The notes under the pieces: model-generated
Seen by the model: only the letters and a program-made list of their open reading frames with translations
Databases searched by the model: none
Told to the model about the DNA's origin: nothing
NCBI GenBank assembly: GCA_007121335.1
Contig: SKLY01000096.1
Location: 1 to 53,817 of the forward strand
Source: Saprospiraceae bacterium
Lineage (GTDB): Bacteria; Bacteroidota; Bacteroidia; Chitinophagales; Saprospiraceae
Length of the DNA stretch: 53,817 nucleotides
Direction of reading: 5' to 3'
Made by a program: the position numbers and the translations under genes
Shown: positions 9,481 to 18,161 of the stretch, in pieces
Numbering within the stretch: position 1 is the first letter of the stretch
Layout of the letters: each line of letters begins with the position of its first letter

Positions 9481-9488
9481 TATCTTTG
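9481..9488 (+). promoter_or_regulatory. Bacteroidota -7 box TATCTTTG
   Basis: TATCTTTG, followed by CG, matches TAnnTTTG exactly. The predicted transcription start near 9495 is about ten bases before the ATG at 9505. No good -33 element is seen. An earlier in-frame ATG at 9391 lies upstream of this box and was rejected as a start. Confidence 0.55.
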
Positions 9489-9504
9489 CGTAAATCTCTC
9501 CATC

Positions 9505-10146
9505 ATGAAAATAGTATTTTCTATTCTCTTTATCTGTACAATCATTTTTAGCTCAAAGGCTCAGAATGACAACAGTCCTTTGCCCTCTAATGGTATAATG
9601 GTAACCCCATTGATGGGTCTTGTCAATGACCAGATTCCATCGATTTACTACAAGCGCTACTTTTCGCACGATACCGCATCCTATTTTAATCTGAGAATCG
9701 GCACCGAATCCATTTCCAGGATCAATTACGAGTATTCAACAGGATTGGAGATGCGATTTACAAATTATAACTGGAAGTTGGGATTTGAACGAGGATGGTA
9801 TCGGGGGAATTCCAGTTTTTATATCGGCCTGGAGATGGTGCGTACCGGAATCAAAACCGATGGTGCGTACTTAATGCCGGAGGAAGGGGCATTGTTCGCA
9901 TCGGGTAAGTACGTGGTTACTGAGAGTTCTACTCTGGAGGATGGGAAATTGAGGGTTTTCAGCATCGTCTCTTTTGTGGGTTTTCGCCACCATTTGAACC
10001 GGCATTTCTCAATAGGAGCTGAGGCGGCCTTTGGAATTGGCTGGTTTAAATCTGAGCTTAATAGCGCGGTAATTAGTCAGGAACACAAAGGCAGGATTAC
10101 CGACTTTACGCCGGTGAGATTTATCTCGTTGCAGTACCACTTTTAG
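9505..10146 (+). CDS. Exported outer-membrane beta-barrel-like protein, unknown function
   Basis: From the ATG at 9505 the protein has 213 residues, with a clear signal peptide (MKIVFSILFICTIIFSSKAQ). The rest alternates polar and aromatic residues and ends YHF-stop (FISLQYHF), as small Bacteroidota outer-membrane barrels do. Phrases such as YFNLRIGTES, GLEMRFTNYNWKLGFERGW and VGFRHHLNRHFSIGAEAAFGIG read as barrel strands. The family was not recognised. It converges with terC, and the two share a possible terminator hairpin. Confidence 0.7.
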   Translation: MKIVFSILFICTIIFSSKAQNDNSPLPSNGIMVTPLMGLVNDQIPSIYYKRYFSHDTASYFNLRIGTESISRINYEYSTGLEMRFTNYNWKLGFERGWYRGNSSFYIGLEMVRTGIKTDGAYLMPEEGALFASGKYVVTESSTLEDGKLRVFSIVSFVGFRHHLNRHFSIGAEAAFGIGWFKSELNSAVISQEHKGRITDFTPVRFISLQYHF

Positions 10147-10178
10147 AAATGCTGGGAGGAAGATCAACTCCGCATTTC
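10146..10178. terminator. Hairpin between convergent genes
   Basis: GAAATGC (10146-10152) and GGAG (10155-10158) pair with CTCC (10168-10171) and GCATTTC (10172-10178), giving an 11-pair stem with a two-base bulge. No strong T-run follows directly. The position between the convergent barrel gene and terC suggests a transcription stop or mRNA end protection. Confidence 0.4.
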
Positions 10179-10204
10179 TTTGACGGTTTGGTTTTTGACA
10201 TCAA

Positions 10205-10966
10205 CTACCGGCCAGCAATTTTTATCCTGGAGTGAACGAAGCTGTAAATGATTCCCAACACAAAAATGCTGTAAAGCCAGGAAGCGGGGAAACCCCGGAC
10301 AGTAAACCCTCCAATTGTGGTTTCCATATCGTGCAGACCCTCCATAAAGAGGGATATGCCAATAAAGCCGAGGAAAATGAACATCACCACGATGAGTTCG
10401 GGGTGGTTGTGAATAAAGCGGTATATTTTATTGAGAAAAAGGACAATCAGTATTCTGGATATTATCATTCCAATCATTAACAAGGTAAAGTCGGTGGAAA
10501 TGGCGACCACACCAAGCAGGGAGTCATAGGAAAAAACCAGGTCTATAACTGCAACCCAGACAATCATGTAGGGCAATGCCATGTCCACGAGAACCACCTT
10601 GTTTTCGTCTTTGATGTCATCACCTTCAAAATACCGCCTTATTTCTGCGAATGCATGGGCCAGCAAATATATCCCGGCCACAAAGAAAATGAGACCCCGC
10701 GTGCCCACATCCATTTCAAAGCCAACAATGTTGATGGAAAAAAGGTAAATGCTGTTGTCGAGAATGGTGAGTGCTGTACCGAGAATGGCTGCGCGCAGAC
10801 CAATGGAGAGTAGAAATCCAAGGATGATTATTTTGAGGCGCGACATGGGGCTGCGCTTTTTCAGCACAGCAAACAAAATTATTAGATTGTCCACCCCGAG
10901 GACAATTTCCACCACTACAATGGTAATGATGGTTAGCAACACATGACCCTCGGCAATTTCTAGCAT
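10205..10966 (-). CDS. TerC-family integral membrane protein
   Basis: A 253-residue, very hydrophobic protein with about seven membrane segments. The TerC motifs are visible: EIVLGVDNLIILFAV at about residues 20-34 and VWVAVIDLVFSYDSLLGVVA near 136-155, the acidic residues probably lining a metal path. Other TerC-family members are linked to manganese export and metal homeostasis, and some have been named for tellurite resistance. A charged loop KKRSPMSRLK follows the first motif. No other tellurite genes are nearby, so a metal-transport role is the more careful reading. Confidence 0.92.
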   Translation of the reverse strand: MLEIAEGHVLLTIITIVVVEIVLGVDNLIILFAVLKKRSPMSRLKIIILGFLLSIGLRAAILGTALTILDNSIYLFSINIVGFEMDVGTRGLIFFVAGIYLLAHAFAEIRRYFEGDDIKDENKVVLVDMALPYMIVWVAVIDLVFSYDSLLGVVAISTDFTLLMIGMIISRILIVLFLNKIYRFIHNHPELIVVMFIFLGFIGISLFMEGLHDMETTIGGFTVRGFPASWLYSIFVLGIIYSFVHSRIKIAGR

Positions 10967-11015
10967 TTCTGAAGTACAGGGTGGAAATTATTGGAAAACG
11001 CAGCTGGGAATTACA

Positions 11016-11708
11016 TCACTTTTCCACCACTTCTTCCAGTTGTGTGTAAGCTTGCAGCCTGCCTCTCCTGTTCATCGTTTCCGATCGAATCATGCCGTAG
11101 CGCGGACTGTAGTACTCAACCGATTGTGACCTTGATCGAATCACCGCCCTTACCATATTTTCCTGGCTTATTTTATAAGCTTCAAAAGTGCCTGCAGGCG
11201 TGGTGATCTCAGATTTTTCATCCACCGTCCTGTCGGTTATCTCCATATGGATGGTCATGGGAATGGGTGAGGTAATCCGGGCTTCCATTTGGGCGTCCGG
11301 CAATCGGTCTCCCACGGAAATATTATCCGGTATTGAAAGGTGAGTACCACTTATCTCCATTTCCATACCCTCGCCAAATGCATCACTGAATTCATTCATA
11401 TGCACACCTTCTAAGCCGATGTAGTAAGTGTCTTCTTCACAATAGGCAGTGAAAGAATTGGTCATTAAGATGTCACCATTGGGCTCGCGAACAGTGAGGG
11501 CAACCTTAGCTTCAATGCGGTCTCCATCTCGCTTTAGTTCCATTACTTGCCACTGATGTCTGCTCTCCAATCTATCCCTTCTGTCGTAATGAGCATAGGT
11601 CATACTTTCAAATTCCTCAAAGGGGAAAAACTGACTGCATGAAGACTGACTTTTCAGGTCTGTCCCGGACAATAATGCTGCAAAAAGTACTACAATTGCT
11701 AATCTCAT
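11016..11708 (-). CDS. DUF3108/TapB-like exported protein
   Basis: The ATG at 11708 gives 230 residues with a signal peptide (MRLAIVVLFAALLSGTDLKSQ) and an early Cys in the mature part (SSCSQFFPF). The body resembles the DUF3108/TapB-like group of Bacteroidota, beta-rich periplasmic proteins with a late 'TPAGTFEAYKISQ' and 'VEYYSPRYGMIRSE' pattern, both present here. The function of these proteins is not settled. An upstream start at 11762 would lie in the -7 box, so it was dropped. The neighbouring terC gene, 49 bases downstream, is not obviously related. Confidence 0.65.
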   Translation of the reverse strand: MRLAIVVLFAALLSGTDLKSQSSCSQFFPFEEFESMTYAHYDRRDRLESRHQWQVMELKRDGDRIEAKVALTVREPNGDILMTNSFTAYCEEDTYYIGLEGVHMNEFSDAFGEGMEMEISGTHLSIPDNISVGDRLPDAQMEARITSPIPMTIHMEITDRTVDEKSEITTPAGTFEAYKISQENMVRAVIRSRSQSVEYYSPRYGMIRSETMNRRGRLQAYTQLEEVVEK

Positions 11709-11759
11709 GTTTTTAGTGGTTTTAATTATAAGACTCAATAACTTGCCAACGCCCAAGCG

Positions 11760-11767
11760 CAAAATTA
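11760..11767 (-). promoter_or_regulatory. Bacteroidota -7 box TAATTTTG (minus strand)
   Basis: Read on the minus strand, TAATTTTG followed by CG matches TAnnTTTG. The start of transcription would be near 11753, about 45 bases before the ATG at 11708. No matching -33 element was found. It decides the start codon of the DUF3108-like gene. Confidence 0.5.
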
Positions 11768-11859
11768 AGTTTTTAATACGGGCTTACAGTGATTTTTTTG
11801 GCAGAAAGCAAGGCATCGCGACAGGGAGTAAAATATATGTCTTTTACCCCCTGAGCCTC

Positions 11860-12312
11860 TCAGCACCTGTTTCGAAGGTTTAGATACATTTTTTTCAACA
11901 CCCGCAGAAAGATCCGATACTCTTCTGAACTGATGCCATCAAGCGCCCGGTTTGTGATGGAGTTGATAAGTGGTACGAGTTCCTCTCTCAGTTCTTTTCC
12001 GCTGATAGTGAGGTAGATGAGCTTGTTCCTTCGGTCTTTTTCATCGCTGACCCTGACGATGACTTTCATGCGCTCCAGTTCATCGAGGCTTCTGGTGATT
12101 GCGGCCTTATCTTTGATGTTGGTCATTGCCAGCTCTTGCTGTTTCACCCCGTCTCGCGTCCACAAGTCGAGTAATACACCAAAGTGTCTTTCATTCAACT
12201 CCAGTTTGAGTTTTTTTAGCTCCTTTCTGAATCGAAGCCTCATCAAGCGACCCATCCGATTGGACAGTAGGCCGAATATTTCCCCCGTATTTTTCAGGTG
12301 TATAGAGCTCAT
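11860..12312 (-). CDS. MarR-family transcriptional regulator
   Basis: A 150-residue protein with the winged-helix pattern of MarR: helical N-terminus (LLSNRMGRLMRLRFRKELKKL), recognition region (QQELAMTNIKDKAAITRSLDELERMKVIVRV), and wing DEKDRRNKLIYLTISGKELREEL, where the family's conserved 'D.RD.R' appears as DEKDRRNK. MarR proteins bind DNA as dimers and are often released by small ligands. The ligand and targets are unknown. It lies 46 bases downstream of a lipoprotein gene on the same strand and may be co-transcribed with it. Confidence 0.92.
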   Translation of the reverse strand: MSSIHLKNTGEIFGLLSNRMGRLMRLRFRKELKKLKLELNERHFGVLLDLWTRDGVKQQELAMTNIKDKAAITRSLDELERMKVIVRVSDEKDRRNKLIYLTISGKELREELVPLINSITNRALDGISSEEYRIFLRVLKKMYLNLRNRC

Positions 12313-12358
12313 CTTATTCCATTCAGTTTAGGTTTATTTTGACTCTGCCTTTTTCTGT

Positions 12359-12922
12359 TTAGCTTCCTTCCCTAAAAGCCTCAAATCCCATTTCCAGTAC
12401 AGCTGTGAAATTCCTTGGCGGAATGGACCTGAAGCGCATGTGCATGACCACGTCAAATTGTTGTCCACCCAGCACCTCCTTCAAATTTGTAATACTGGGT
12501 ATTAGTTGGACCCGGTCTATCCCTCTAATCGGAATTTGCAGGGTGTAAGCGGCCTCAAAATTCAGGTCTCTGTTGTCCGGTTTAAATAAATCAATGACGA
12601 TTTCATCAATCATGCTCAAGTCTTCATCCCCCAGCAGCGTGGTCAACCTGGCGAAGGAGGTGTTGATTGCTGAGATATCTTCAAACTCAAGGTTGTTTTG
12701 TTCCAGAAAAAAGTCAATACCTGTCTCCTTGTTTTGAAGTACCAATTGATGAAAATTGAATGTGTTCAGGCCAGCAGGAACATTCACTTCAAAAATATAC
12801 CGCATTTCAAATACCGCTCTGGCACTGTCACTTCTGCATGATAAACCACCTGTAATAACCGCAGCGGCTAAAATCCAGATCAATAAACGAGCCCCGAGAC
12901 CGGTGTTGGTACGTGATACCAT
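12359..12922 (-). CDS. Hypothetical lipoprotein
   Basis: A 187-residue protein with an N-terminal hydrophobic stretch and a lipobox-like ITGGLSC at about residues 23-29, so it is probably acylated and envelope-bound. The mature part is beta-rich, without a recognised domain (for example VFEMRYIFEVNVPAGLNTF, MHMRFRSIPPRNF). It lies upstream of the MarR gene on the same strand. Function unknown; the frame is well supported by length and lipobox. Confidence 0.65.
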   Translation of the reverse strand: MVSRTNTGLGARLLIWILAAAVITGGLSCRSDSARAVFEMRYIFEVNVPAGLNTFNFHQLVLQNKETGIDFFLEQNNLEFEDISAINTSFARLTTLLGDEDLSMIDEIVIDLFKPDNRDLNFEAAYTLQIPIRGIDRVQLIPSITNLKEVLGGQQFDVVMHMRFRSIPPRNFTAVLEMGFEAFREGS

Positions 12923-13154
12923 TATATGATGATTCAGTTTTTATAGTCTTACATTAACAAACGGTTGGTTCTGCTGAGATGTTGGCGTTCCCACTTACAT
13001 TGTAATTTGCTAGATGCAAAATACTCTATCATTGCCCGGGACTCATCCCAAACTTCCGGCACATTTATTTACCTCCCAACCGGCTCAAAAGGTATATTCC
13101 TGGCCAGTTGGCCGGAAAATCCATCATTTTTTACCCCGGATAAAAAAAAGGCTG

Positions 13155-13162
13155 TATATTTC
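13155..13162 (+). promoter_or_regulatory. Near-match -7 box TATATTTC before the GCS2-CBS gene
   Basis: TATATTTC differs from TAnnTTTG only in the last base and lies 36 bases before the preferred ATG at 13199. A T-run around 13129-13134 lies near the place for a -33 element. Support is weak, but the site favours the shorter gene model. Confidence 0.3.
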
Positions 13163-13198
13163 GAGATAATTAATTATCGACCTTTAAAACGGAGCAAA

Positions 13199-15133
13199 AT
13201 GGGAGAGCAGAAAGTATCAATACTCAAGGGCGGTAGAAGCCTTCAGCGCTTCACCAGGCATCTGATTAACGATGTTGAAGCCCTCAATCACATGATCGAA
13301 AATGACTGGTTTGAAAAAGATATCGTACGCATAGGTGCAGAGCAGGAAATGTGTCTGGTAGATAAAACTACTTTCAAACCTTTGCCCAAGAACATCGAAT
13401 TGCTCGAGATGCTTGGAGATGTGGACTTTGCTGAAACAGAGTTGGCAAAATTCAACCTGGAGATCAACCTCGATCCCCGTGTTTTTAAGGGAGATTGTTT
13501 TTCTCAAATGGAGAGTGAAACCCGCCGCAATATATTGTACATCCAGGAGCGCGCTGATAAAATGAATGCCCAAATTATCCTTACCGGTATTTTACCTACC
13601 TTGAGACAGCACCACCTGGAGATGGATAATCTGACCCCGGTAAAGCGATACAAAGCACTAATGGATGCCATCGATTCCCAACTGCTCAAAGATGCTTACG
13701 AACTCAGACTCACAGGAATTGATGAAATCAATATCAAGCACAACTCCCCCATGCTGGAGGCTTGCAATACCAGTTTTCAGGTTCACCTTCAGGTGCATCC
13801 GGGCAATTTTGTGCAATTGTACAATATTGCACAGGTCCTCACTGCTCCGGTCATGGCTATTTCAGCCAATTCACCCATTGTATTTGGAAAGAGGCTCTGG
13901 CACGAGAGCAGAATTGCTCTGTTTCAGCAATCCCTGGATACAAGAAGCAGCAATGAGCACCTCCGGGAGCGAAGTGCCCGGGTCTATTTTGGTAACGATT
14001 GGGTGCGCAACTCCATACTCGATATTTACAAAGAGGATATTTCGCGGTTCCGGATGCTGATAAGTGGGGATCAGGAAGAGGATGCGCTCCAGTTAATCAA
14101 GGAGGGTAAGGTTCCCAAACTCAGAGCGCTTCAGGTTCATAATTCCACGGTGTATCGCTGGAATCGACCCTGCTACGGAATCAGTGAAAATGGCCAGCCA
14201 CATCTCAGGATTGAAAACAGGGTCCTACCCGCAGGACCTACTATTGCTGATGAAGTGGCCAATGCTGCTCTCTGGCTGGGGGCCATGGTTGACTATTCTT
14301 CAACTTTTGAGGACATCACTCAGTTTATCAGTTTTCCGGAGGCCAGGGACAACTTCATCAAAGCGGCGCGATACGGAATTGATACGAAGTTTACCTGGCT
14401 CAATGATATCAAGGTTTCAGCAGTTGACCTGATTAGAGATGAAATAATTCCACGGGCCAAAAGCGGGCTGAAAAAAATGGAGGTGGAAGAAAAGGATATT
14501 GAGTACTACATGGGGATGATCGAAAAGAGGACTGAAAAGCACGTAACCGGCGCGAGGTGGATGCTCCGGTCTTACAACGACCTTATCGAAAAAATACCGA
14601 GGGATGAGGCGGTTTCGGTACTCACTTCTTCAATCATCAGAAACCAAATGGCTTCTCTACCTATTCACGAATGGCACGCTCCCTCCGCCAAAGACCTGGA
14701 AATCTACGAACCCTCCAAAATACAGGTGGAGGAATTTATGACCACAGACTTATTCACAGCGCGAAAGGACGATATTGTGGACCTTGTGGCGGAAATGATG
14801 AATTGGAGAAAAATTCGGTATCTGCCTGTGGAGAATGAAAAGGGAGAATTGGAAGGACTCATGACCTTAAGAGTGATTCTGAGACATTTCTTAAAAATGA
14901 GAAAACTCAAGAGCAATAAAACCACTGTAGTCGGTGAACTTATGCTGAATAAAGTAAAAACAGTGCGACCGACTGATACTATTCTTCACGCCATGCGGAT
15001 TATGAATGAAAACAAGTTTGGTTGCCTTCCGGTGGTCAAGGGCAAAGAGTTGGTTGGAATTATTACCGAGCATGACTTTTTGAGAATTTCCGGCCGGCTT
15101 ATCGAACGACTGGAAGAAGAGGCCGCAGATTGA
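13199..15133 (+). CDS. GCS2 carboxylate-amine ligase-like domain fused to a CBS-domain pair
   Basis: From the ATG at 13199 the protein has 644 residues. Residues about 15-400 resemble the glutamate-cysteine ligase type 2 (GCS2) fold: IGAEQEMCLVD, LAKFNLEINLDPRVF, LTGILPTLRQH, NTSFQVHLQV and RIENRVLPAGPTIADEVANAALW. A helical linker follows, then two CBS motifs at about 510-640 (VEEFMTTDLFTARKDDIVDLVAEMM and the second VGELMLNKVKTVRPTDTILHAMRIM), which usually bind adenine nucleotides. The likely reaction joins an amino compound to a carboxylate using ATP, with nucleotide sensing by CBS. The true substrate is unknown. The upstream frame from 12965 adds 78 residues of non-protein-like composition and was not used. 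Confidence 0.85.
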   Translation: MGEQKVSILKGGRSLQRFTRHLINDVEALNHMIENDWFEKDIVRIGAEQEMCLVDKTTFKPLPKNIELLEMLGDVDFAETELAKFNLEINLDPRVFKGDCFSQMESETRRNILYIQERADKMNAQIILTGILPTLRQHHLEMDNLTPVKRYKALMDAIDSQLLKDAYELRLTGIDEINIKHNSPMLEACNTSFQVHLQVHPGNFVQLYNIAQVLTAPVMAISANSPIVFGKRLWHESRIALFQQSLDTRSSNEHLRERSARVYFGNDWVRNSILDIYKEDISRFRMLISGDQEEDALQLIKEGKVPKLRALQVHNSTVYRWNRPCYGISENGQPHLRIENRVLPAGPTIADEVANAALWLGAMVDYSSTFEDITQFISFPEARDNFIKAARYGIDTKFTWLNDIKVSAVDLIRDEIIPRAKSGLKKMEVEEKDIEYYMGMIEKRTEKHVTGARWMLRSYNDLIEKIPRDEAVSVLTSSIIRNQMASLPIHEWHAPSAKDLEIYEPSKIQVEEFMTTDLFTARKDDIVDLVAEMMNWRKIRYLPVENEKGELEGLMTLRVILRHFLKMRKLKSNKTTVVGELMLNKVKTVRPTDTILHAMRIMNENKFGCLPVVKGKELVGIITEHDFLRISGRLIERLEEEAAD

Positions 15134-15184
15134 AGGGATGAATAGCATAGATTGGGGCCCTAAAAGTTTAATGCCCGGAATCTA

Positions 15185-15589
15185 TCAGAAAACATCGGGA
15201 TAGGTAAGGTATTCCCAGGTCGTGCTGGATCCGGAAAGTCTAACCAATTGTGTATCTACAAAATGCTCGTATCTGGAAAACAGAATATAATTTCCCGGAT
15301 ACTGGGCCGGAAAAACACACAGGCCATCTTCTCCGGTCGTGCAGGAGGCAAAATAATTCCCCAATTCCAACTTCTCCACACTCTCAAATAGATACAACTC
15401 CACTTCTGCGGCATAGCCGGTAAAATCCTCTGCTCTACAAGCCGGAAAGTCTTCAGGCGCACAAAATGCTGCTATCACATGCAACCTCGCATTTTTTTCA
15501 TCCACATCCATGTCGGTAAAATCCTCCGCTTTTTTATCGCTGCACGAAAACAGACAGACAGCCAGTAAAATCGCAGATGCAAATCTCAT
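15185..15589 (-). CDS. Small hypothetical lipoprotein
   Basis: A 134-residue protein with a short signal peptide and lipobox LFSC at about residues 13-16 (MRFASAILLAVCLFSCSDKK). The mature part has several Cys (AAFCAPEDFPACRAEDF, ASCTTGEDGLCVF) and ends with a beta-rich stretch GNYILFSRYEHFVDTQLVRL. The layout suggests a small carboxypeptidase-regulatory-like or prealbumin-like fold, but this is only an impression. It converges with the GCS2-CBS gene, 51 bases apart. Confidence 0.65.
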   Translation of the reverse strand: MRFASAILLAVCLFSCSDKKAEDFTDMDVDEKNARLHVIAAFCAPEDFPACRAEDFTGYAAEVELYLFESVEKLELGNYFASCTTGEDGLCVFPAQYPGNYILFSRYEHFVDTQLVRLSGSSTTWEYLTYPDVF

Positions 15590-15647
15590 AAATACCCTTT
15601 TTTGTTGAACGACTATCCGGTTGAGAGGTTAATTTAATAATAATCGG

Positions 15648-15655
15648 TAAATTTG
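15648..15655 (+). promoter_or_regulatory. Bacteroidota -7 box TAAATTTG upstream of aconitase
   Basis: TAAATTTG followed by C matches TAnnTTTG. Transcription would start near 15662, about 20 bases before the ATG at 15683. A TTG at 15621-15623 is 24 bases upstream, slightly farther than the usual 19-21. Confidence 0.55.
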
Positions 15656-15682
15656 CCGCCATTCAGCTAAAAAATTTTAGAT

Positions 15683-17956
15683 ATGATGCCATTTGATATA
15701 GACATGATCAGGGATTTCTACAGTTCCCTGGAGGATAAACTTAATGAGGTCAGAGGAAAAATTGACAGAGCACTTACCCTGACAGAAAAAATATTGTTCA
15801 CGCACCTTCATGCTGAATCACCATTGAAAGATTACAAAAGGGCAGGTGATTATGTTTTTTTTGCACCGGATCGCGTAGCTATGCAGGATGCCACTGCACA
15901 AATGGCCCTGCTTCAGTTTATGATGGCCGGGAGGAAAAATGTGGCCGTGCCGACCACAGTGCATTGCGACCACCTCATTCTGGCTGAAACCGGGGCAGCA
16001 GCAGATTTAAAAACATCCATCGAAGCCAACAAAGAGGTGTTTGACTTTCTCGCCAGTGTTTCTAACAAATACGGAATAGGATTTTGGAAGCCAGGAGCCG
16101 GGATTATTCACCAAATTGTACTTGAAAACTACGCATTCCCCGGTGGAATGATGATAGGTACGGATTCCCATACACCCAATGCCGGAGGTCTCGGAATGGT
16201 TGCTATTGGTGTGGGTGGCGCCGATGCGGTGGACGTGATGAGCGGTATGCCCTGGGAATTGAAAATGCCTAAAATAATCGGTGTTAAACTGACGGGTAAA
16301 TTGTCGGGATGGACTTCTCCCAAGGATGTGATACTTAAAGTTGCAGGAATTCTCACTGTGAAGGGAGGAACCGGTGCCATAGTAGAGTATTTTGGAGAAG
16401 GGGCCGAGTCAATGTCCTGTACCGGAAAGGGAACCATTTGTAATATGGGCGCAGAAATCGGAGCAACCACCTCGACTTTTGGTTACGACGATGCAATGGG
16501 TAGGTATTTGCGCGCTACTAACCGGGCAGAAGTGGCCGATCTGGCCGACGCTCACAAAGAGCACCTCACAGGAGACAAAGCCTGCTACGATAATCCTGAA
16601 AAATACTTCGACCGCGTGATTGAAATTGACCTCTCCACCCTTGAGCCCCATATCAACGGACCTTATACGCCCGACCTGGCCAGACCGATATCGGAGTTTG
16701 CCGAGGAAGTTAAGAAAAATGGATATCCGGAAAAATTGGAGGTGGGCCTCATTGGTAGTTGTACCAATTCATCTTACGAAGACCTCACCAGAGCGGCTTC
16801 CATTGCCAAGCAAGCTGTCGATAAAAAACTGAAGGTCAAATCTGAATTTACGGTCACTCCTGGTTCTGAGCTCATTCGCTTTACGGTGGAGCGAGATGGA
16901 TTGCTTGAGGATTTTGAAAAAATGGGTGGAGTGGTTCTGGCCAACGCTTGTGGTCCATGTATCGGACAGTGGGCAAGGCACACCGATGACCCCGATAGAA
17001 AGAATTCCATCATCACTTCCTTCAACAGGAACTTTTCCAAGCGGAATGATGGCAATGCCGCGACACATGCCTTTGTAGCATCTCCGGAGATTACCACTGC
17101 CATGGCAATCGGCGGTTCTCTGCTTTTTAACCCACTCAGCGATACCCTGGTGAATGATGATGGGGAAGAAGTGAGATTGGAACCTCCTACAGGAGTGGAG
17201 TTGCCGGTGAAGGGTTTTGATGTGGAAGATCCGGGTTTTCAACCACCTGCAGACAATGGAAAAAATGTAGAGGTGGTTGTGGATCCCAAATCCAACAGAT
17301 TGCAATTGCTGGAGCCGTTTAAGCCGATCAAGCCCGAGGATCTCAAAAACATGAGAATCCTCATTAAAACCAAAGGCAAGTGTACCACGGATCACATTTC
17401 CATGGCGGGTCCCTGGTTGAAATACCGCGGTCACCTTGAAAATATCTCTGATAACTGCTTTATCGGAGCAATTAATTTTTTCAATGAGGAGATGAATTCT
17501 GTGATCAACTACGAAACCAACGAGTATATGGCAGTGCCAGACTCTGCGAGAGCTTATCAAAAAGCCGGTATTTCGACGGTTGTTTTTGGTGAGGAGAATT
17601 ACGGAGAGGGTTCATCGCGTGAACATGCAGCCATGGAACCACGATTCCTCGGAGTTAAGGCCGTGGTCGTAAAATCTTTTGCGCGAATCCACGAGACCAA
17701 TCTCAAAAAACAGGGGATGCTCGCCCTTACATTTATCAATACCGATGATTACGATCTCATTCGACAAGATGATAAAATCGATATCCTCGGACTGGAAACC
17801 ATGAAGTCGGGTGAAAACCTTAAAATGGTTTTGAACCACGTCGATGGAACCAGAGATGAATTCGAATTGGCGCACACATACAATAAAGCCCAGATCGATT
17901 GGGTGAGAGCAGGTTCAGCCCTCAATAAGATCAGAAAAGAACTGGCTGCTAAATAA
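15683..17956 (+). CDS. acn: Aconitate hydratase (mitochondrial-type)
   Basis: TCA-cycle enzyme that converts citrate to isocitrate through cis-aconitate using a [4Fe-4S] cluster. The 757 residues match the mitochondrial-type aconitases of Bacteroidota rather than the longer AcnA/AcnB. The cluster cysteines are visible: [10 protein letters not shown] (Cys about 360) and [11 protein letters not shown] (about 423 and 426). Other family signatures are [21 protein letters not shown] and, in the swivel domain, [19 protein letters not shown]. It is followed by a good terminator and appears monocistronic. Confidence 0.96.
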   Translation: MMPFDIDMIRDFYSSLEDKLNEVRGKIDRALTLTEKILFTHLHAESPLKDYKRAGDYVFFAPDRVAMQDATAQMALLQFMMAGRKNVAVPTTVHCDHLILAETGAAADLKTSIEANKEVFDFLASVSNKYGIGFWKPGAGIIHQIVLENYAFPGGMMIGTDSHTPNAGGLGMVAIGVGGADAVDVMSGMPWELKMPKIIGVKLTGKLSGWTSPKDVILKVAGILTVKGGTGAIVEYFGEGAESMSCTGKGTICNMGAEIGATTSTFGYDDAMGRYLRATNRAEVADLADAHKEHLTGDKACYDNPEKYFDRVIEIDLSTLEPHINGPYTPDLARPISEFAEEVKKNGYPEKLEVGLIGSCTNSSYEDLTRAASIAKQAVDKKLKVKSEFTVTPGSELIRFTVERDGLLEDFEKMGGVVLANACGPCIGQWARHTDDPDRKNSIITSFNRNFSKRNDGNAATHAFVASPEITTAMAIGGSLLFNPLSDTLVNDDGEEVRLEPPTGVELPVKGFDVEDPGFQPPADNGKNVEVVVDPKSNRLQLLEPFKPIKPEDLKNMRILIKTKGKCTTDHISMAGPWLKYRGHLENISDNCFIGAINFFNEEMNSVINYETNEYMAVPDSARAYQKAGISTVVFGEENYGEGSSREHAAMEPRFLGVKAVVVKSFARIHETNLKKQGMLALTFINTDDYDLIRQDDKIDILGLETMKSGENLKMVLNHVDGTRDEFELAHTYNKAQIDWVRAGSALNKIRKELAAK

Positions 17957-17968
17957 TAATCAGCAGCC
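17944..17968 (+). repeat. Inverted repeat spanning the aconitase stop codon
   Basis: GGCTGCT (17944-17950) pairs with AGCAGCC (17962-17968) across an 11-base AT-rich loop that contains the TAA stop. It precedes the main terminator hairpin by about 25 bases and may stabilise the mRNA end or be fortuitous. Confidence 0.4.
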
Positions 17969-17993
17969 CGTCTTTTGCGAATAAATTTTTCAG

Positions 17994-18033
17994 AACAGGT
18001 TCTGTGTCGAGACGCGGGACCTGTTTTCTTTTT
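17994..18033 (+). terminator. Rho-independent terminator of aconitase
   Basis: AACAGGTTC (17994-18002) pairs with GGACCTGTT (18017-18025), with one G-T pair, followed by a T-rich tail TTCTTTTT. The loop is 14 bases. It lies 38 bases after the stop codon. Confidence 0.7.
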
Positions 18034-18161
18034 CCAGAAATATCTACAGTGAAAAACACCCAATGATTAACCGATTTCATTACCGCTTAACAGCTTAATA
18101 GAACTATGTTTAAAGCACAACTGTTTGAACTCTGTATTGTGTAAAATAAATCGAGATAATC

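Noticed and set aside
12965-13198. 78-residue N-terminal extension of the GCS2-CBS protein
   Set aside because: The residues look non-coding (many Ser, Trp and Cys with no pattern), and a near -7 box and good start lie at 13155-13201.
16769-17560. 263-residue minus-strand frame within aconitase
   Set aside because: Long, but antisense to a well-conserved enzyme; its composition is rich in His, Arg and Ile, as expected of a shadow frame.
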